A stretch of 64,000 nt of DNA. Origin: Coniella vitis. Lineage: Eukaryota; Ascomycota; Sordariomycetes; Diaporthales; Schizoparmaceae. This document shows positions 12,201 to 23,412 of this stretch, one piece after another. A program made the translations under genes and the position numbers. Location: positions 186,001 through 250,000 of the forward strand of contig WUJK01000003.1 in the NCBI GenBank assembly GCA_011317545.1. Direction: 5' to 3'. Under the pieces are notes generated by a model. It had not been told where the DNA came from. It made no database searches and was given only the letters and a program-made list of their open reading frames with translations. The first letter of the stretch is position 1, and each line of letters opens with the position of its first letter.

Positions 12201-13141
12201 CTCTCGGGAAGTTTACACACGCACCTTGCCGCCCTCCTTAGACCCTTATGCCGACAAAACAGCATCGGAATTCTTGTCGAATGGGGTTCACAGCGGTAGG
12301 TCGCCTAGCCATACGCAGGTCGACAAGTCTTCCGAAAAAGTTCGGCGCAGTCATGTAACGGAAGACACTCGCAACCAGTTTTACAGACCACTGAGCAGCG
12401 CCAATGAGGACTATTCACCTGATCAAATCTCAGCACACCAAGTCCCAAGCCTTGATTGTACTATCATGAAGCGCTTGAGAGCGGTTCCAACATCACAGCA
12501 CGAAAATATGGGTGATCCACGCGTCTTCGATGCCTGCTTGGAGGAGCCAGTAGCGGATGCAGCACAACATGGACAGCTTGCGACCTCTCGCCTTCGAAAC
12601 TATCCTTCGCGATACCAAGGTGGGACGAAGACATGCTTTGGACCGTATACTCAGACGGAATTTTCACCATTCACTCGTGCGGACGGGTCTTCTGAAACGC
12701 AAGTTCAGCATGACAAAGTAGACCACCATTATATTCATCTCGGTCATGCAGGGATGAGAGAGCACGGAGATCATGAAATACACAGCAAAACTATGGGATC
12801 ATTGATGCATCAAATAGTTGAGGTACGCCGTTCTCGATCCATCTTGTTTTTGACCTCGTTTGCCGAATAAATCACTCACGCTGTCTTTCCAGGGAGTTTT
12901 GCGCGAGCTCAAAGCGCGTGAGGATCCGATACATGATGTTGTCAATACTTACCGCACCGATGGCAACAAGATTGTACAGGGGCTTTTTGGGACCCACGCA
13001 AACGAACAGCAGCGGCTCGTGGACCGATATGAACAGAGTCGCCTTGCCTACATGCGTGGCTGTGAGGGCGCCCGTAAGCGTATCGGGTCTCTAGCTGCTA
13101 GTCTACAGGCTACTGGCTTCGGCACGGTGGCAGCAGAATGA
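9268..13141 (+). CDS. Large low-complexity protein of unknown function, four exons
   Basis: Exons are 9268-9925, 9995-12010, 12101-12822 and 12893-13141. All introns are GT-AG (GTACGC, GTAAGT and GTACGC donors) and the frame is kept, giving 1214 residues. I do not recognise the protein. The N-terminus carries two similar motifs, KAKPSYFDSEDS and VAKASFFDSDPND, then QQLLDSSPPKS. A Lys-rich basic segment (around KNTKSKKATAAKMAKPTRKP) resembles nuclear-localisation or DNA-contact sequence. The middle is Ser/Thr/acidic and probably disordered. Only the last 90 residues (LMHQIVEGVLRELKARED and on to the C-terminus) look folded, as an amphipathic helix or coiled coil. A nuclear scaffold or chromosome-associated role is a guess. 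The repeated FDS motifs and the C-terminal helix are the best handles for a profile search. Confidence 0.8.
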
Positions 13142-15446
13142 TCTGTTCAAGGAGCGGCGGTGTTTGGGTCACGTCACACGATGGTAGTCAAAATCTGTGT
13201 TCGGTGGTAACGGGCAACAGACCTGTGTGCTAAGCTAAGGGTACAACAACAACATTTGCTGTGTGGTTTCTGCGTGTGTCAGCAGGGTACCTTAGTGATA
13301 TATCAGCCATTCTTCTTGTGCTGGAATCTGGCCACAGGTACCTGGTGTGAATCTTTTTGGAACTTTGTGCGCAGCATCATCTGTGTTCATGACTACTGAG
13401 ACGGCTTGGGGCGCAAGGTTATGCAATTGCATTTGATTTTTATACAGATGACAAATATAGATATCACCAATATTTTGCTGAATTCTACGCTTTCGCCCGA
13501 CGATGGATCAAAGCGCCAAGCTCGGTACCACATATTGTTATTGTGCTCGCCAAGGTTTCCGCCAGAAAGGAATAACGATGTATTCACATGAGATGCCCAG
13601 TCCGGAAATGAAATCCATGCAAGCTTGTCTGGCAGTCTCGAAGGAGCCGATACATAGTACATAGTACAAAACCTGGGGCATAAATCCGGGGAAATCTAGA
13701 TTTCCAGTGGGTTGGGTAAGCAGTCGGCAGCCATTGGACAAGGATGCTTGAAAAGTCCAGGTTCTGCATTCTCTGAGCGCCCATTGGTCCCCGCTGTGGT
13801 AGAGTATCACAACAACGTGGTCTGTATTCGGACTGTGTTCTGGTACGTTGCACCCCGGAATGGAGCACGATGAAGACTTTGGCAGCTCCTTTTTTTTTTT
13901 TTTTGAGGCGGGGAAGCCAGTGTGGTTGAGAAGGTGTGAGCGGTGAACCAAGAAAATGTCTGAGGATGTACTTTCTTGCGTACGTCACTGTGCATTTTAA
14001 TCGTGGCCCGCGCGTCGTGGCTAAATGCACAAAATGGGGGTCGTGACTTAGGTAATCGGCCATTGGGCGATTTTTCATGAATGTTTTTTTCTATGCAGCA
14101 GCTTGTTGCAAATGCAGAGCAGCTTTCGGAATGGTGGATGTATTGTACTAAAAGAAGATGGGAGATGATTAGTACACATGAATTGTTATCCAGAACTCTG
14201 AATAACATTGTCACTGTTTTTTCTTGTTTTCTTTTTTTTATTACAATGGTGATGCGGTTGCTATTGTACCGTAGTGGATGTTTTCAACATTGTTATGACT
14301 ACCACAGCCTTGCCTCCATTGTTCCTCCTCGCTATGTCTATTGTTTGGCTTCAATGAGGGAGTATTTTCTGCTGCATTTTTGCTCGAATTTTAGCAGTTT
14401 GACCTCCCTGTAGAGCAGTATCTGCTTGTTTGTCTAGGCACTGCCATTGATCCTAGACTTTTCTTCTTTCCTTCCCCCCCCAAAAACCGTTCCTTGTTCA
14501 ACAGTGCCCTTTTCCTCCAATTCCCCCCTCACTACCCTTCTCAACTTTTTTCAGTTCCCGGATCACGCTTTCTTTCTCTAGCGTGTCTTAGACATTTCGA
14601 ACCCCGTCTGAGCAAACGAAAGGGATCAGTCGCAGGCAAAAAGAAGGCAGCCGTTTGCTATCAGCAGCTTACCAGCACGCCACCATCATTACGCAGTGTG
14701 GCTTGGAGCGCCGCCTTCCTGTGATTGCATCATAGTCATCTTTTTTAGGCTCTTCTGACCCTTTTTCTTGCGACTTACGCTTCGAGCCCCACTTGCCCGC
14801 TGAAGAAAAACAGCACTCCAGCGGCTCGGGCTGTGGCCGGCAATTGTCACAGGTGCCCGCCCGACTTTTTGACATCGAGCGCCCCACGACTTTCCTATGT
14901 AAAGCGCTTGGTCACTGGAGGGTACGTACTTGGAATCCTCGTCTTTCGCGATCACCTCCTCCGCCCTTTGCCTCCGCTTGCGGGTATCAAGCAAATCCCC
15001 AGGCATCATCACCGCCGCCGACGACCAAGACTCCAAACTCACGCTCACCGCGGGTTATTGCTACATCATTCTGACTCAGACATAGACACCGCAGCATGGG
15101 AAGAAGCTTTTAGCCAGACACTTGCGCGCCAACGAACACCCAAACCACCCATCCGCTACACCCCGCCGCACCCCCCCGGTCACAGAACAGTTGACCCGCG
15201 AAAGTCGGCCGTCCTGCGAAGCCTCCTTCTCCAGCTTCGACCAGTGCCTCGCTGTGCTCTGCTTCCCCTCGATATTCCGTGCGAAGCAAACCTCGGCGCA
15301 GCACCTCTCGAACAAAGACCGCTTGAAAAATCCGGAGAAAACGAGCACCCTTTGCCGCCCCTCCCACGAACCGCCCACTCCGCCCATTCTGCTCGACATC
15401 GACTTACACACATACACATACACATATACACACCAAGGGCTCCAAG
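13142..15446. other. Gene-free stretch, 3' flank and DEN1-gene promoter
   Basis: There is no supported gene in 2.3 kb. A T15 run lies at 13890-13904 and a short C8-A5 tract near 14475. The right-hand 500 bp is very rich in C and CT and probably forms the promoter and leader of the following gene; TACACATA repeats lie at 15407-15432 just before the ATG. Frames of 110-220 residues here overlap on both strands and have low-complexity translations. Confidence 0.5.
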
Positions 15447-17131
15447 ATGCCTTTCAGAGACAGAGTTGCCCGCCGCTTCGGCGAAACTGTAAGCGCTCCA
15501 CAGTTCGAATCAGACTCAGACGATTCGGGTACCGTTGCAGAGCTGGCCTTTGCGACGCCCGCAATCTCTTTCAGCCAGACTTCTTCACCATCCCATCATC
15601 ATTCACCCTGCTGCTCCCCACCTGCTTTCGACAGCTTCTCCAGCCTTGACGACGACAGCAACGTCTATAAGCAAGAGCCTCAGTTTTACAGCGCCGCCGC
15701 CAGAAAGCGGGCGTTCCTGCTCAAGGGATTGGGCCCTCAGCACCACAAGACCAGCAGCAGCAAGATCATCAAGGCTCAGACCAACACCACGGCTGACGAG
15801 CCCGGTACAAGACGTCGACTGAGGCCTAGGGGGATTAGTAGCCGCCGCCCTTCGACGCCTACCGGCTCATCTTCTTCTCCTGCCCCCTCTTCTTCGTCTC
15901 CTCTCTCATCCTCTCGCAACTCCTCTCCTGCCCCTGGGCGACGCGTCACCCGCTCCCGGGCGCGGCCCTCTTCTTCTTCTGTCTCTCGCCCTTCCACTTC
16001 TCCTGCCACCAGCGAAGATTCACTGCTGGATGAGTTCAATGAGCTCTTTGGATGCGGTCGCTCGGCTTGTGGCAGGGCAACGCGGTTCAGTTCAAGAAGG
16101 GTGTATACTGATGCGCGCGGCAACCAGCTCTCGCCCACCTCGCCCTACCTCTCCTGTGGGTATCCGCTGTCAAGCTCTTGGTGTGTTACTGAATACGGCT
16201 AACGCGTTGCACAGATCACGACGTCTGCCGTATGCAACGAACCTTAATCCAGGCTTGACATGTGTTCCTCGATTTGCTAATACACTTGGTAGTTACCTTT
16301 GAGGACATCAAGGCGTTGAGGAGTGACTGGCTTACAGACAACGTGTGTTGCCCTCATCCCCAAGAAATGGACGCAAAACGGTGCACATTTCTGGCATGAC
16401 TCGTCCGCTAACCATTCTGATGCAGAACATCGCTTTCTGGGAGGAGTTCGTCCACACCCGATTTTTTTGCCCCCTTCTTTCCTGTTTCCATGCGACTAAC
16501 GTGCTGTTTTTTTCTTTATTTTCTTCTCCTTTTTAGATGGCTTGAACGCGAGATTCTTCCAAAGTACCCCCAGGCCCGCATTTGCCTCCTGCGACCTTCC
16601 ATGACGTACCTTCTCATGAGAGATCAGAACCCAAAACAGCTGAGGCCCGTCCTACCCGACATGACAAAGGTCACCCACGTCTTCCTTCCCATCAACGATG
16701 CCGCATCTCGCACGCAGCCCGATGGGTCCCATTGGTCCCTCCTCCTTGTGAGCAAGCTGGACGGCGTTGCCTTTCACTACGACTCTCTCGGTGGTGCCAA
16801 CAATGTCGACGGTGAGCGCGCCACGACGCAACTCTCCAAGCTGCTCGGCATGCCATTGCGGTATCAAGCCATCAATGACTGCCCACAGCAGGAGAACGGA
16901 AATGACTGTGGCGTCTTTGTGTGCATTCTCATGCGCCACCTGCTCGTCAAGAGGCTCCTCAATGCGAATGCCAGAGAAAAGGTCAGCATGAGCATGAGCA
17001 ACAAGATGATCGATTCCAATGGCGCTCGCAAGGAAATGATCAAGATTATCGAGAGCCTGCGCAAAGAGGGCGAGAGGCGACGGAGTGCAAGTCCCTTTGC
17101 CAAGAGCGAAGGTGCCCCGCGTATCGACTAG
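15447..17131 (+). CDS. DEN1/SENP8-like (Ulp1 family, C48) cysteine protease, four exons with a 20-nt exon
   Basis: Exons are 15447-16155, 16293-16342, 16426-16445 and 16537-17131, giving 457 residues. Residues 1 to about 235 are Ser/Pro/Arg-rich and probably disordered. The catalytic domain begins at FEDIKALRSDWLTDN and continues NIAFWEEWLERE. The triad is visible: His in DGSHWSLLL (about 325), Asp in FHYDSLGG (about 342) and Cys in NGNDCGVFVC (about 384), with a Gln in CPQQENGN. The WLTDNNI segment and the single compact C-terminal domain fit DEN1/SENP8 (DenA) better than Ulp1 itself, so the likely role is removing Nedd8 from proteins or maturing it. SUMO specificity is the alternative. Exon 3 is only 20 nt. 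All three introns have a CTAAC or CTAAT branch near the acceptor; the third uses a GTTCGT donor. The gene is convergent with slx9. Confidence 0.88.
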
Positions 17132-17939
17132 TAAACGGTTCTCGCGCGCCATTGGTCGCCAATTTCATCCGCCTTTCGTGGGTTACAGCTGAAACGGTTC
17201 GGTTATACAGTAGTAATCCAAAGTAAAGAGGCTGCTTTATGTCTGATATTGGGCAGTGGACTAGGCAGACTGATTGATATACATGTGTTGGTGGATTTCT
17301 CGGGCGCATTTCTCTAGCTGCAGCCTGGAGGACAGGAACTCAACGGGAGTCGCAAAGCATTGGGACGGCGGGTTTCCTTCTTTTCTTCGGCGTTCACACG
17401 AGTAACGGAATGGTTGTGTTTTGTTTCATCTCTTTTTCCGCGTTGCCGTTCTTGATTTTGTTTTCTTTGATTCCTGGCAAGGGTGAGGGTGGTACAAGCA
17501 TGGAAGCAGAGGCGTTGTGCGAGTGAAATGCTTGTTTTTACACGAGGAGAGGGTCCGGGACGAGAAGGAGAGAAAGGAAGAGTAGCGAAGTGCCATGCCT
17601 GGGCTGAGCGAGACAGGAGACTCGACAACAGGTTCGACAGTTCCTTTGGGTCCTTGGATCAGATACGTAAACATCAGTCTTGAATCAAGCACTGAGTAAT
17701 GAGCGAGAGCCGGAAAGGAGTCCCAGCTCAGCAAATCTGATTCGTGACTTTTTGTTTCGGGCATCACACTGGAAAAATAGAATCCTGAGTGCCCACCCCT
17801 TCTTGCAATCTCTAGAGACGCTGCGGGATGGTTTCCATTAGGTCTGAAGATATAACCAAGGTGTAAGATTGTCCAGAACAAAAGGCAGAGCATATGCGAG
17901 AGTGACATTTCAAGATGTTGGACGGTTTCTTTTCCACCC
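17132..17939. other. Convergent intergenic region, DEN1 gene and slx9
   Basis: Both flanking genes end here (plus-strand stop at 17131, minus-strand stop at 17940). The 800 bp therefore holds two 3' untranslated regions. No coding or RNA gene was recognised. Confidence 0.55.
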
Positions 17940-18790
17940 TCAGGCCGCATTTGCGCCCGTTGCCCTACTAGAAAAAGCAGGATTCTGCTCCATCGTCGCA
18001 GCTATGAAACCCCTTAGCGCAGCAAACCTATTCGCTGCTGTACTTGGCGGTGGCGGCGCCGGCGCCGCTTGCTGTTCTGCCCCGGCCATATTCATATCAT
18101 TCTCCACCACCACCGCGCTCGACACAAGACCGCCACTAGCCTCCTTGACAGTAGACAGCTGCGCAAGACTCATGCCAAACCTCTCCATCTCCCCCTTCAC
18201 AAGACGCTCCTTCTTCTTGAGCGCTCCGGGCCGACTGCCCAAGCTCTTGTGGCGGATGCGGCCCTTAAGTTCTGCCTCGCCTGTTGCGCGCTCCTCGGCG
18301 GTGAGTTCGGGCAGGGCATCTGCCAGGGCATCGAGAGCGACGGACTTGAGGTTATTCTGGCGCTTGAGGTTGCGCTTGGCGTTCTTGCGACTTGTTTTTG
18401 TGATGCGGTTGGAGGAGGAGGAAGAAGAGGAGGCGGCGGTGGATCTAGAGTGGGATGTGTGGCGGCGGGCTGTAGAAGAGGAGGAGGATGGCTCTTCTTG
18501 CTCAACCCCGCGGTCGCCGCCGCCGCCGCCAATGCGAGACACAAAAGACGAGTGCTTTATACGTGCTTTGTCGGCCTTTGTAGAGAGGAAGGAATCGGTG
18601 ACGGCTGAGTTGGGACGGTGGACTTTGCGTGGGGCGAGAGGGTTGGCGAGGCGCTCTGTTGCTTTGAGGCGGAGGGATTTGCGTTTCGAGGGCGCGGTTG
18701 GGGCCTGTTTTTTGGGGGGGAAGGAAGAGGAGAGGGATTGTGGTTAGTTTGGGTGGATTTGGGAAAGGGGGTCGTGTTTTGGCTTACCAT
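17940..18790 (-). CDS. slx9: Ribosome biogenesis protein Slx9-like; start codon alone in exon 1
   Basis: The first coding exon is just the ATG (18790-18788). An intron follows at 18787-18705 (GTAAGC...AACAG), then exon 2 at 18704-17940, giving 255 residues. Exon 2 begins APTAPSKRKSLRLKATERL. Family signatures are FLSTKADKARIKHSSFVSRI, SRKNAKRNLKRQNNLKSVALDALADALP, KSLGSRPGALKKKERLVKGE with MERFGMSLAQL, and the C-terminal FAALRGFIAATMEQNPAF. Slx9 helps process and export the pre-40S ribosomal particle in the nucleolus and nucleus. Without the intron the frame would read VSQNTT, unlike the family, so the ATG-only exon is well supported. The leader has a CACC repeat and an upstream ATG at 18890 in another frame. 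It is divergent from uba4. Confidence 0.88.
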
Positions 18791-19265
18791 TTTGTGTAAG
18801 TGCGTGTATGCGTGTGGATGTATATGGGTGCCCGGTGGTGAGGACGGCTTGATGGCTGGTGGGTGGTGGTGGTGGTGGTGGTGGTCGCATGTGAAAATCA
18901 AAGCAAAACGAAGCAGCCGCTGGGAAAATGGAGGGACCCGCTAAAAAGTTTCGAGAGCGCTGCCAGACGGCACAGAAACCCCAGAATATTTTTCTGCTTT
19001 GGGCCTGCTGTAATAAATGCGGCTCTGGTAGCGGGGTCTGTGGCACCTGTCAACCGCTGCATAGGCCTGAGTCTGGGAGGGCGTACAGTGGGTGTACAAT
19101 GTAGTAAGCTCCACTATACGTACTGAAAAATCCCGGCACAGGTTCAGCCTTCCTGATAAAGACTACCACAGCCTTGTCCCTCCAATGACTCAGTTATTCA
19201 CTTCAGACCCGACGCACATCCTCCCGCAGTCGATCCTCAACGGGGCCTATACTACGACCGACGCC
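18791..19265. promoter_or_regulatory. Shared promoter region of divergent slx9 and uba4
   Basis: About 475 bp separates the slx9 start codon from the preferred uba4 start (395 bp if the ATG at 19185 is used). The slx9 side contains a GGT/ACC microsatellite at about 18858-18885. No clear TATA box was seen, as is usual for housekeeping promoters. Bidirectional control is an inference from layout only. Confidence 0.45.
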
Positions 19266-21096
19266 ATGGAACAGGCGAGGACGCGCGCAGAGCAGCTGCG
19301 TGAGCACATCTGCAAGGCTGAGAACGAGCTCCAGGCCCTCAGAGAGCAGCTGGCGCAGGTCGAGGCTGAACAAGACAGTGCAGCAGCATCTGCTGCATGG
19401 AAATGGCCTCTTGAGGCGCAAGAATATGAGCGCTACGGAAGACAGCTCATACTGCCACATGTTGGAATTCATGGTAAGATATTCATTTGATTTCTTGTCC
19501 CGGCCATTCCTTATTTTTTCTATCGCCCCCCCCCCCTTTTCGTCGTTGACAAATGAGTGGTTATATGCTAATCAGTCGTATCATAGGCCAACAGAGACTC
19601 AAAGCTTGCAGAGTGCTCGTCATTGGCGCTGGCGGTTTGGGCTGTCCAGCAGCGGCCTATCTCGCCGGCGCCGGCGTAGGCACACTTGGTGTCGTAGACG
19701 GCGATGTGGTTGAGCCGTCAAATCTGCATCGCCAGATTGCTCACAGCACGTCGCGAGTCGGGATGATGAAAGTGGACAGTCTCATTACATACTGCAAAGA
19801 GTGCGTGTGCTGTCCTTTGTTTTTCTCTCTGCTTGTGCGTATACACGCAACGATGGCAGTTTCGTCTAACCCTCTGGATATAGACTTAATCCTCTCCCGA
19901 CTTATGTCCCCCACCGCCACCATCTCACTCCGGAAAACGCCCAGGCCATCGTGGAGCAGTACGATATTGTCCTCGACTGCACCGACCATCCGACCAGCCG
20001 CTATCTCATCTCGGATGTCTGTGTTCTTTTGCAAAAACCCCTCGTCTCGGCTTCGGCGCTGCGCACCGACGGGCAGCTCATCTTGCTTAACACCCCGCCA
20101 ACTGCTCAAGGCGTCTTGGACATTTCAACTTCTCCGTCCCCGTCTCTTCCGCCCACTGCTGCTCCGCCCTGCTACCGCTGTGTCTTCCCCACGCCTCCGC
20201 CTCCCGAGGCAGTGGTCAGTTGCGGCGAAGGCGGCGTGCTCGGCCCAGTGGTAGGCGTCATGGGCGTATTACAGGCCCTCGAGACCCTCAAAGTGATTAC
20301 CGCAGGCTTACACATGCCATTATCCTCTCTCCACAGCCCCTCTTCCTCTTCTGCTTCTTCTTCTTCCTCCTCGACATCTTCACCACCATCACCACCACCA
20401 CCACAGCCAACCCTCCTCCTCTTCTCAGGCGCCCAGCCGGGCACCCCTTGCTTCCGCTCCGTGCGGATGCGCGCCAGACGCAAAGCGTGTTTCGCCTGCG
20501 GACAAGACAGCACGTCTCGACTCACCCTCGCGGGCTTGAGGAGCGGGAGCCTTGATTATGTCGCCTTTTGCGGTGGTGCGAGCGCGCCTGTGCGGTTGCT
20601 GGCGGATGAGCAAAGGGTTTCTGCCAAGGAGTTTTATACCCGTGTGCTACGGAAGGAGAGCAATATCAACATGGGGGTAAGTGGAGCTGAGGACGGGAAG
20701 GAGGCACAGTATGAGCATGTCCTACTTGACGTGCGAGAAAAGGAACTATTCGACGTGGCAAGTATCGAAGGCGCCGTCAACGTGCCGTATTCAGTGATCC
20801 AAAGCAACATGCGAAGAAGAAAACCCCACAACAATCAAAAAGAGCAAAACGGCGACAAGGAACAGAACGAGAAGGATACCAACGACCAAGACGAGTGGGC
20901 AGAATGGATACCATCCACGCTGAAGACAGGCAGTCAACCGGTGTACGTTGTCTGCAGGGTGGGCAATGACTCTCAGCTGGTGGCCAAGCAGTTACTTGAG
21001 TTAGGTCTGGGCCGGAATGGACGCTGGATAGGGGATATCAGAGGGGGCATGAGGGCGTGGAGGGCTGAGGTGGACGCTACCTTGCCGTTTCTTTAG
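19266..21096 (+). CDS. uba4: Uba4/MOCS3-type adenylyltransferase-sulfurtransferase, with an apparent frameshift
   Basis: Exons are 19266-19473, 19587-19800 and 19885-21096. The protein has an N-terminal coiled segment (MEQARTRAEQLREHICKAEN), the E1-like ThiF fold (ERYGRQLILPHVGIHG, then VLVIGAGGLGCPAAAYLAGAGVG, then DCTDHPTSRYLISD), zinc pairs CYRC and CFAC, the thiolating Cys in VSCGEGGVLGP, and a C-terminal rhodanese domain (LLDVREKELFDVASIEGAVNVP, active Cys in VCRVGND). Uba4 activates Urm1 and MoaD-type carriers for tRNA thiolation and molybdopterin synthesis in the cytosol. Exon 3 opens in the expected frame (ELNPLPTYVP) but the rest is read in another frame: the C run at 19909-19912 appears one base short. 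The start could also be the ATG at 19185. The ThiF domain carries a Ser-rich insert near 20335-20400. Confidence 0.88.
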
Positions 21097-21581
21097 CCTT
21101 GGTCCCCCCAATCCTCTCATCGGTTTGCAGAATCAAAACAGCAAATCTAGGAATCAGCGATAAGATCACTCATTGGTTCAGAATTGTAGCAATGTCGGTC
21201 TTTCTTTGGAGAGGTGCGTTTGCTTGGATTTCAAACGTGGGATAAAGACACACTTTTTGTTGCCACATACAAATACAATAAAGTAGTCCGACAAGAAACG
21301 GTGAATAAAAACACAGCCGTCCTCTTCGAAAGGAACCCCCCCAAGAAATGTGCGATTTGCCTACGCACTCGTGTCCAGCTAACCTTCCTTTTCCCTTCCT
21401 TATGGGGGTACCCGGACGAATCGATCTCTCTCGGCTTCCTCGATCATTTCGCACAATTTGTCGTTCTTTGGGACAAACAAACATAAACATCAGTCGAGGT
21501 GAGCCGTCTAAAAATTATACGGCTTGAAGACTTTCAAACTCCTGGGTCGATTCATTCTTCCTTTGGGAGTCACTATCGCAT
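21097..21581. other. Convergent intergenic region, uba4 and pam17
   Basis: This is the 3' flank of both genes, 485 bp. I see nothing beyond it. Confidence 0.5.
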
Positions 21582-22530
21582 TTATATAAAGGTAGTGCGC
21601 TTCTTGTTGTATGCGCGCTGGTCCTTGAGCCACTGTCTGTATCCAGACACGCTGGAAATCTTTTCGCCGTAAAAGTCGGGTACTGCGAAATTCAAATCTT
21701 GTAAGTATGCGAGGTACACAGGTCTGGGCAGAAGCATTCATGAGCATACCTGGGTTGCCGGTCGAAGAGTTGGACGGGTCGACGCGGTTCTTCTTGATGC
21801 GAGCAAAGAACTGGCCCTCCTTCTACGCAGATGGGAAAGAAAATGCCGTTAGAAACTTTGTCTCAAGATTTTCAAGAACTGTGATTGTGAAGGACAGGCA
21901 GTAGCAACTCACCACAGTCATGGGCGCCTTGTACTTCCTCTTGATCAGATAGAACACGGCACTTCCCAAGCTCGGTCCCGCCAACCAGCCAAGCGCAACG
22001 AAGCCAAGCGTCATCAACCCCAGCGTCAGGACGGGGTCCAGTGGAACCTGGCTCGTCAGGCTGTCCGCGGCCCCTGTCGACAGCAATATGGCGCCACCCG
22101 TGCCGCTTGCCAGCGACAGCACAACGCTGAAAGCGACCTGCCACCTCCGGCGCGTCTTGCGCAGCTGGAAGAAGGTGTTCCAGTCCAGCGGCGGCATGTC
22201 CGGGTTCACAGCGGCGCTGGACGTCGCACGGTTGGCTGCACGAGCTGCAGCCGCCGCATCGAGGTCGTGGTCACGCGAGGACGAGGAGGACGGCGAGGTG
22301 GAGGCATAACGGTTCTGGCCTGCGCGGAGCAGAAGGAGCGACGAGGGTTTGGCGGCGAAGGAGATGGCGGTGGGGAGCTTGGATCGGACGGACAAGGAGG
22401 GCGGCGGTGTGGGCAGCGTCGAGTAGGGGCATGTGGTTGCGACGGTGCGCAGGAGCGTGGGCTGCAGCCAGCAGCTGGTGCGGGCGACGCCGGAGCGCAG
22501 CATTATTGCTGTCGATGTGGTCGCAATCAT
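21582..22530 (-). CDS. pam17: Pam17-like subunit of the mitochondrial import motor, three exons
   Basis: On the minus strand the exons are 22530-21913, 21822-21750 and 21682-21582, giving 263 residues. Introns are GTGAGT...GTAG and GTATGC...CGCAG. The first 110 residues are Arg/Ser/Ala-rich without acidic residues and look like a mitochondrial targeting sequence. The Pam17 core follows: LDWNTFFQLRKTRRRWQ, two membrane segments (around VAFSVVLSLASGTGGAILL and LTLGLMTLGFVALGWLAGP), SLGSAVFYLIKRKYKAPMTV, then KEGQFFARIKKNRVDPSN, VPDFYGEKISSVSGYRQWLK and a basic C-terminus. Pam17 sits in the inner membrane with Tim23 and helps organise the Pam18-Pam16 module. Length and organisation are normal for fungal Pam17. 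It is divergent from the chromodomain gene. Confidence 0.92.
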
Positions 22531-23412
22531 GGCGACTGTTTCGTGTGTGTGTAGTGGTGGGGTTGAGGCGAGCTTTCGTAGCTAGCTCGCAAGGCACAGA
22601 AGCACGCGCAGGGTCTGTTGTTACCGGCTTCTTCGTCGTAGTCGTCGCTGTCGTTGTCGTTGCTGGTATTGTTGTGCAGATGATGGCGGGACAAGTTGCG
22701 AGAAGTTGCGAGAAGGTGTATGGATCAATCCGGATCTTAGTGGGCCCTTGGTCCCGGCCAAAACTTTTGGTGGAGCAGTGACGTTTGGCTTGGGAATTTA
22801 TTGTGTGAGGGTTCAGGTCGGTGCTGCGCGAGTGTTTATGCTAACGAGCTCCGCCTCTAATAGTATTATAGCACGCACGCCAAGTTGACGGCGGGCAGGA
22901 GGGGGTCCAAGCTTCTTGATCCTGCCTCTGTCACAGTACGTACCTACCTAGGCAGTACTACAGTAGGTACATATAACTGATTGTACAGTAAGTGGTTTGC
23001 TTCTACTGCCTGGATGGTTAGTTGTTCAGTGCTTGTGGAACCGCGCTATGAGCCCTGTATTCCAACGGCCACCACGGCCAGCAACCACTGCCACTCAACA
23101 CCACCCAGCCTGTACATTAGACAATAAAGCATGCGGGCAGACCCTGAAAACACGCCCCTCTGACTTTGGCGATAGTCGCCCGCCTTCGATTTGGGGCTGC
23201 GGCTCGTTTGTCCTCTGGGACATCCAAGCTTATTGTTGTCGCCCCGTGGAAGCAATTTCCTTGTTCCTAAGAGGTTCATTGGTCGTGGGAGTTTGCACAT
23301 CGACACAGGATCAGGCAATGCGTGTCAGTTCGCACCAGCGACGACACCGCGTGGCCGCAGAGAGACGCGTTCCCCAGCGCGAAACCCCCTCGGGCCCAAC
23401 CACACCAACGCC
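22531..23412. promoter_or_regulatory. Divergent promoter region of pam17 and the chromodomain gene
   Basis: 880 bp without a gene. A GTAC-rich segment at about 22935-22995 contains GTACGTACCTACCTAGGCAG and, 10 bp further on, GTAGGTAC, which can pair with GTACCTAC. Such TACCTAGGTA-like elements recur in intergenic DNA of many sordariomycetes; their role is unknown. Confidence 0.45.

Noticed and set aside
13584..14078. 164-codon minus-strand frame containing a Lys run
   Set aside because: The Lys run is only the T15 tract read on the other strand; overlapping frames are equally open.
19553..20254. Continuous reading of uba4 exon 2 through its intron
   Set aside because: Contains intron sequence and then the wrong frame across the DCTD motif; the spliced model with a frameshift explains the family residues better.
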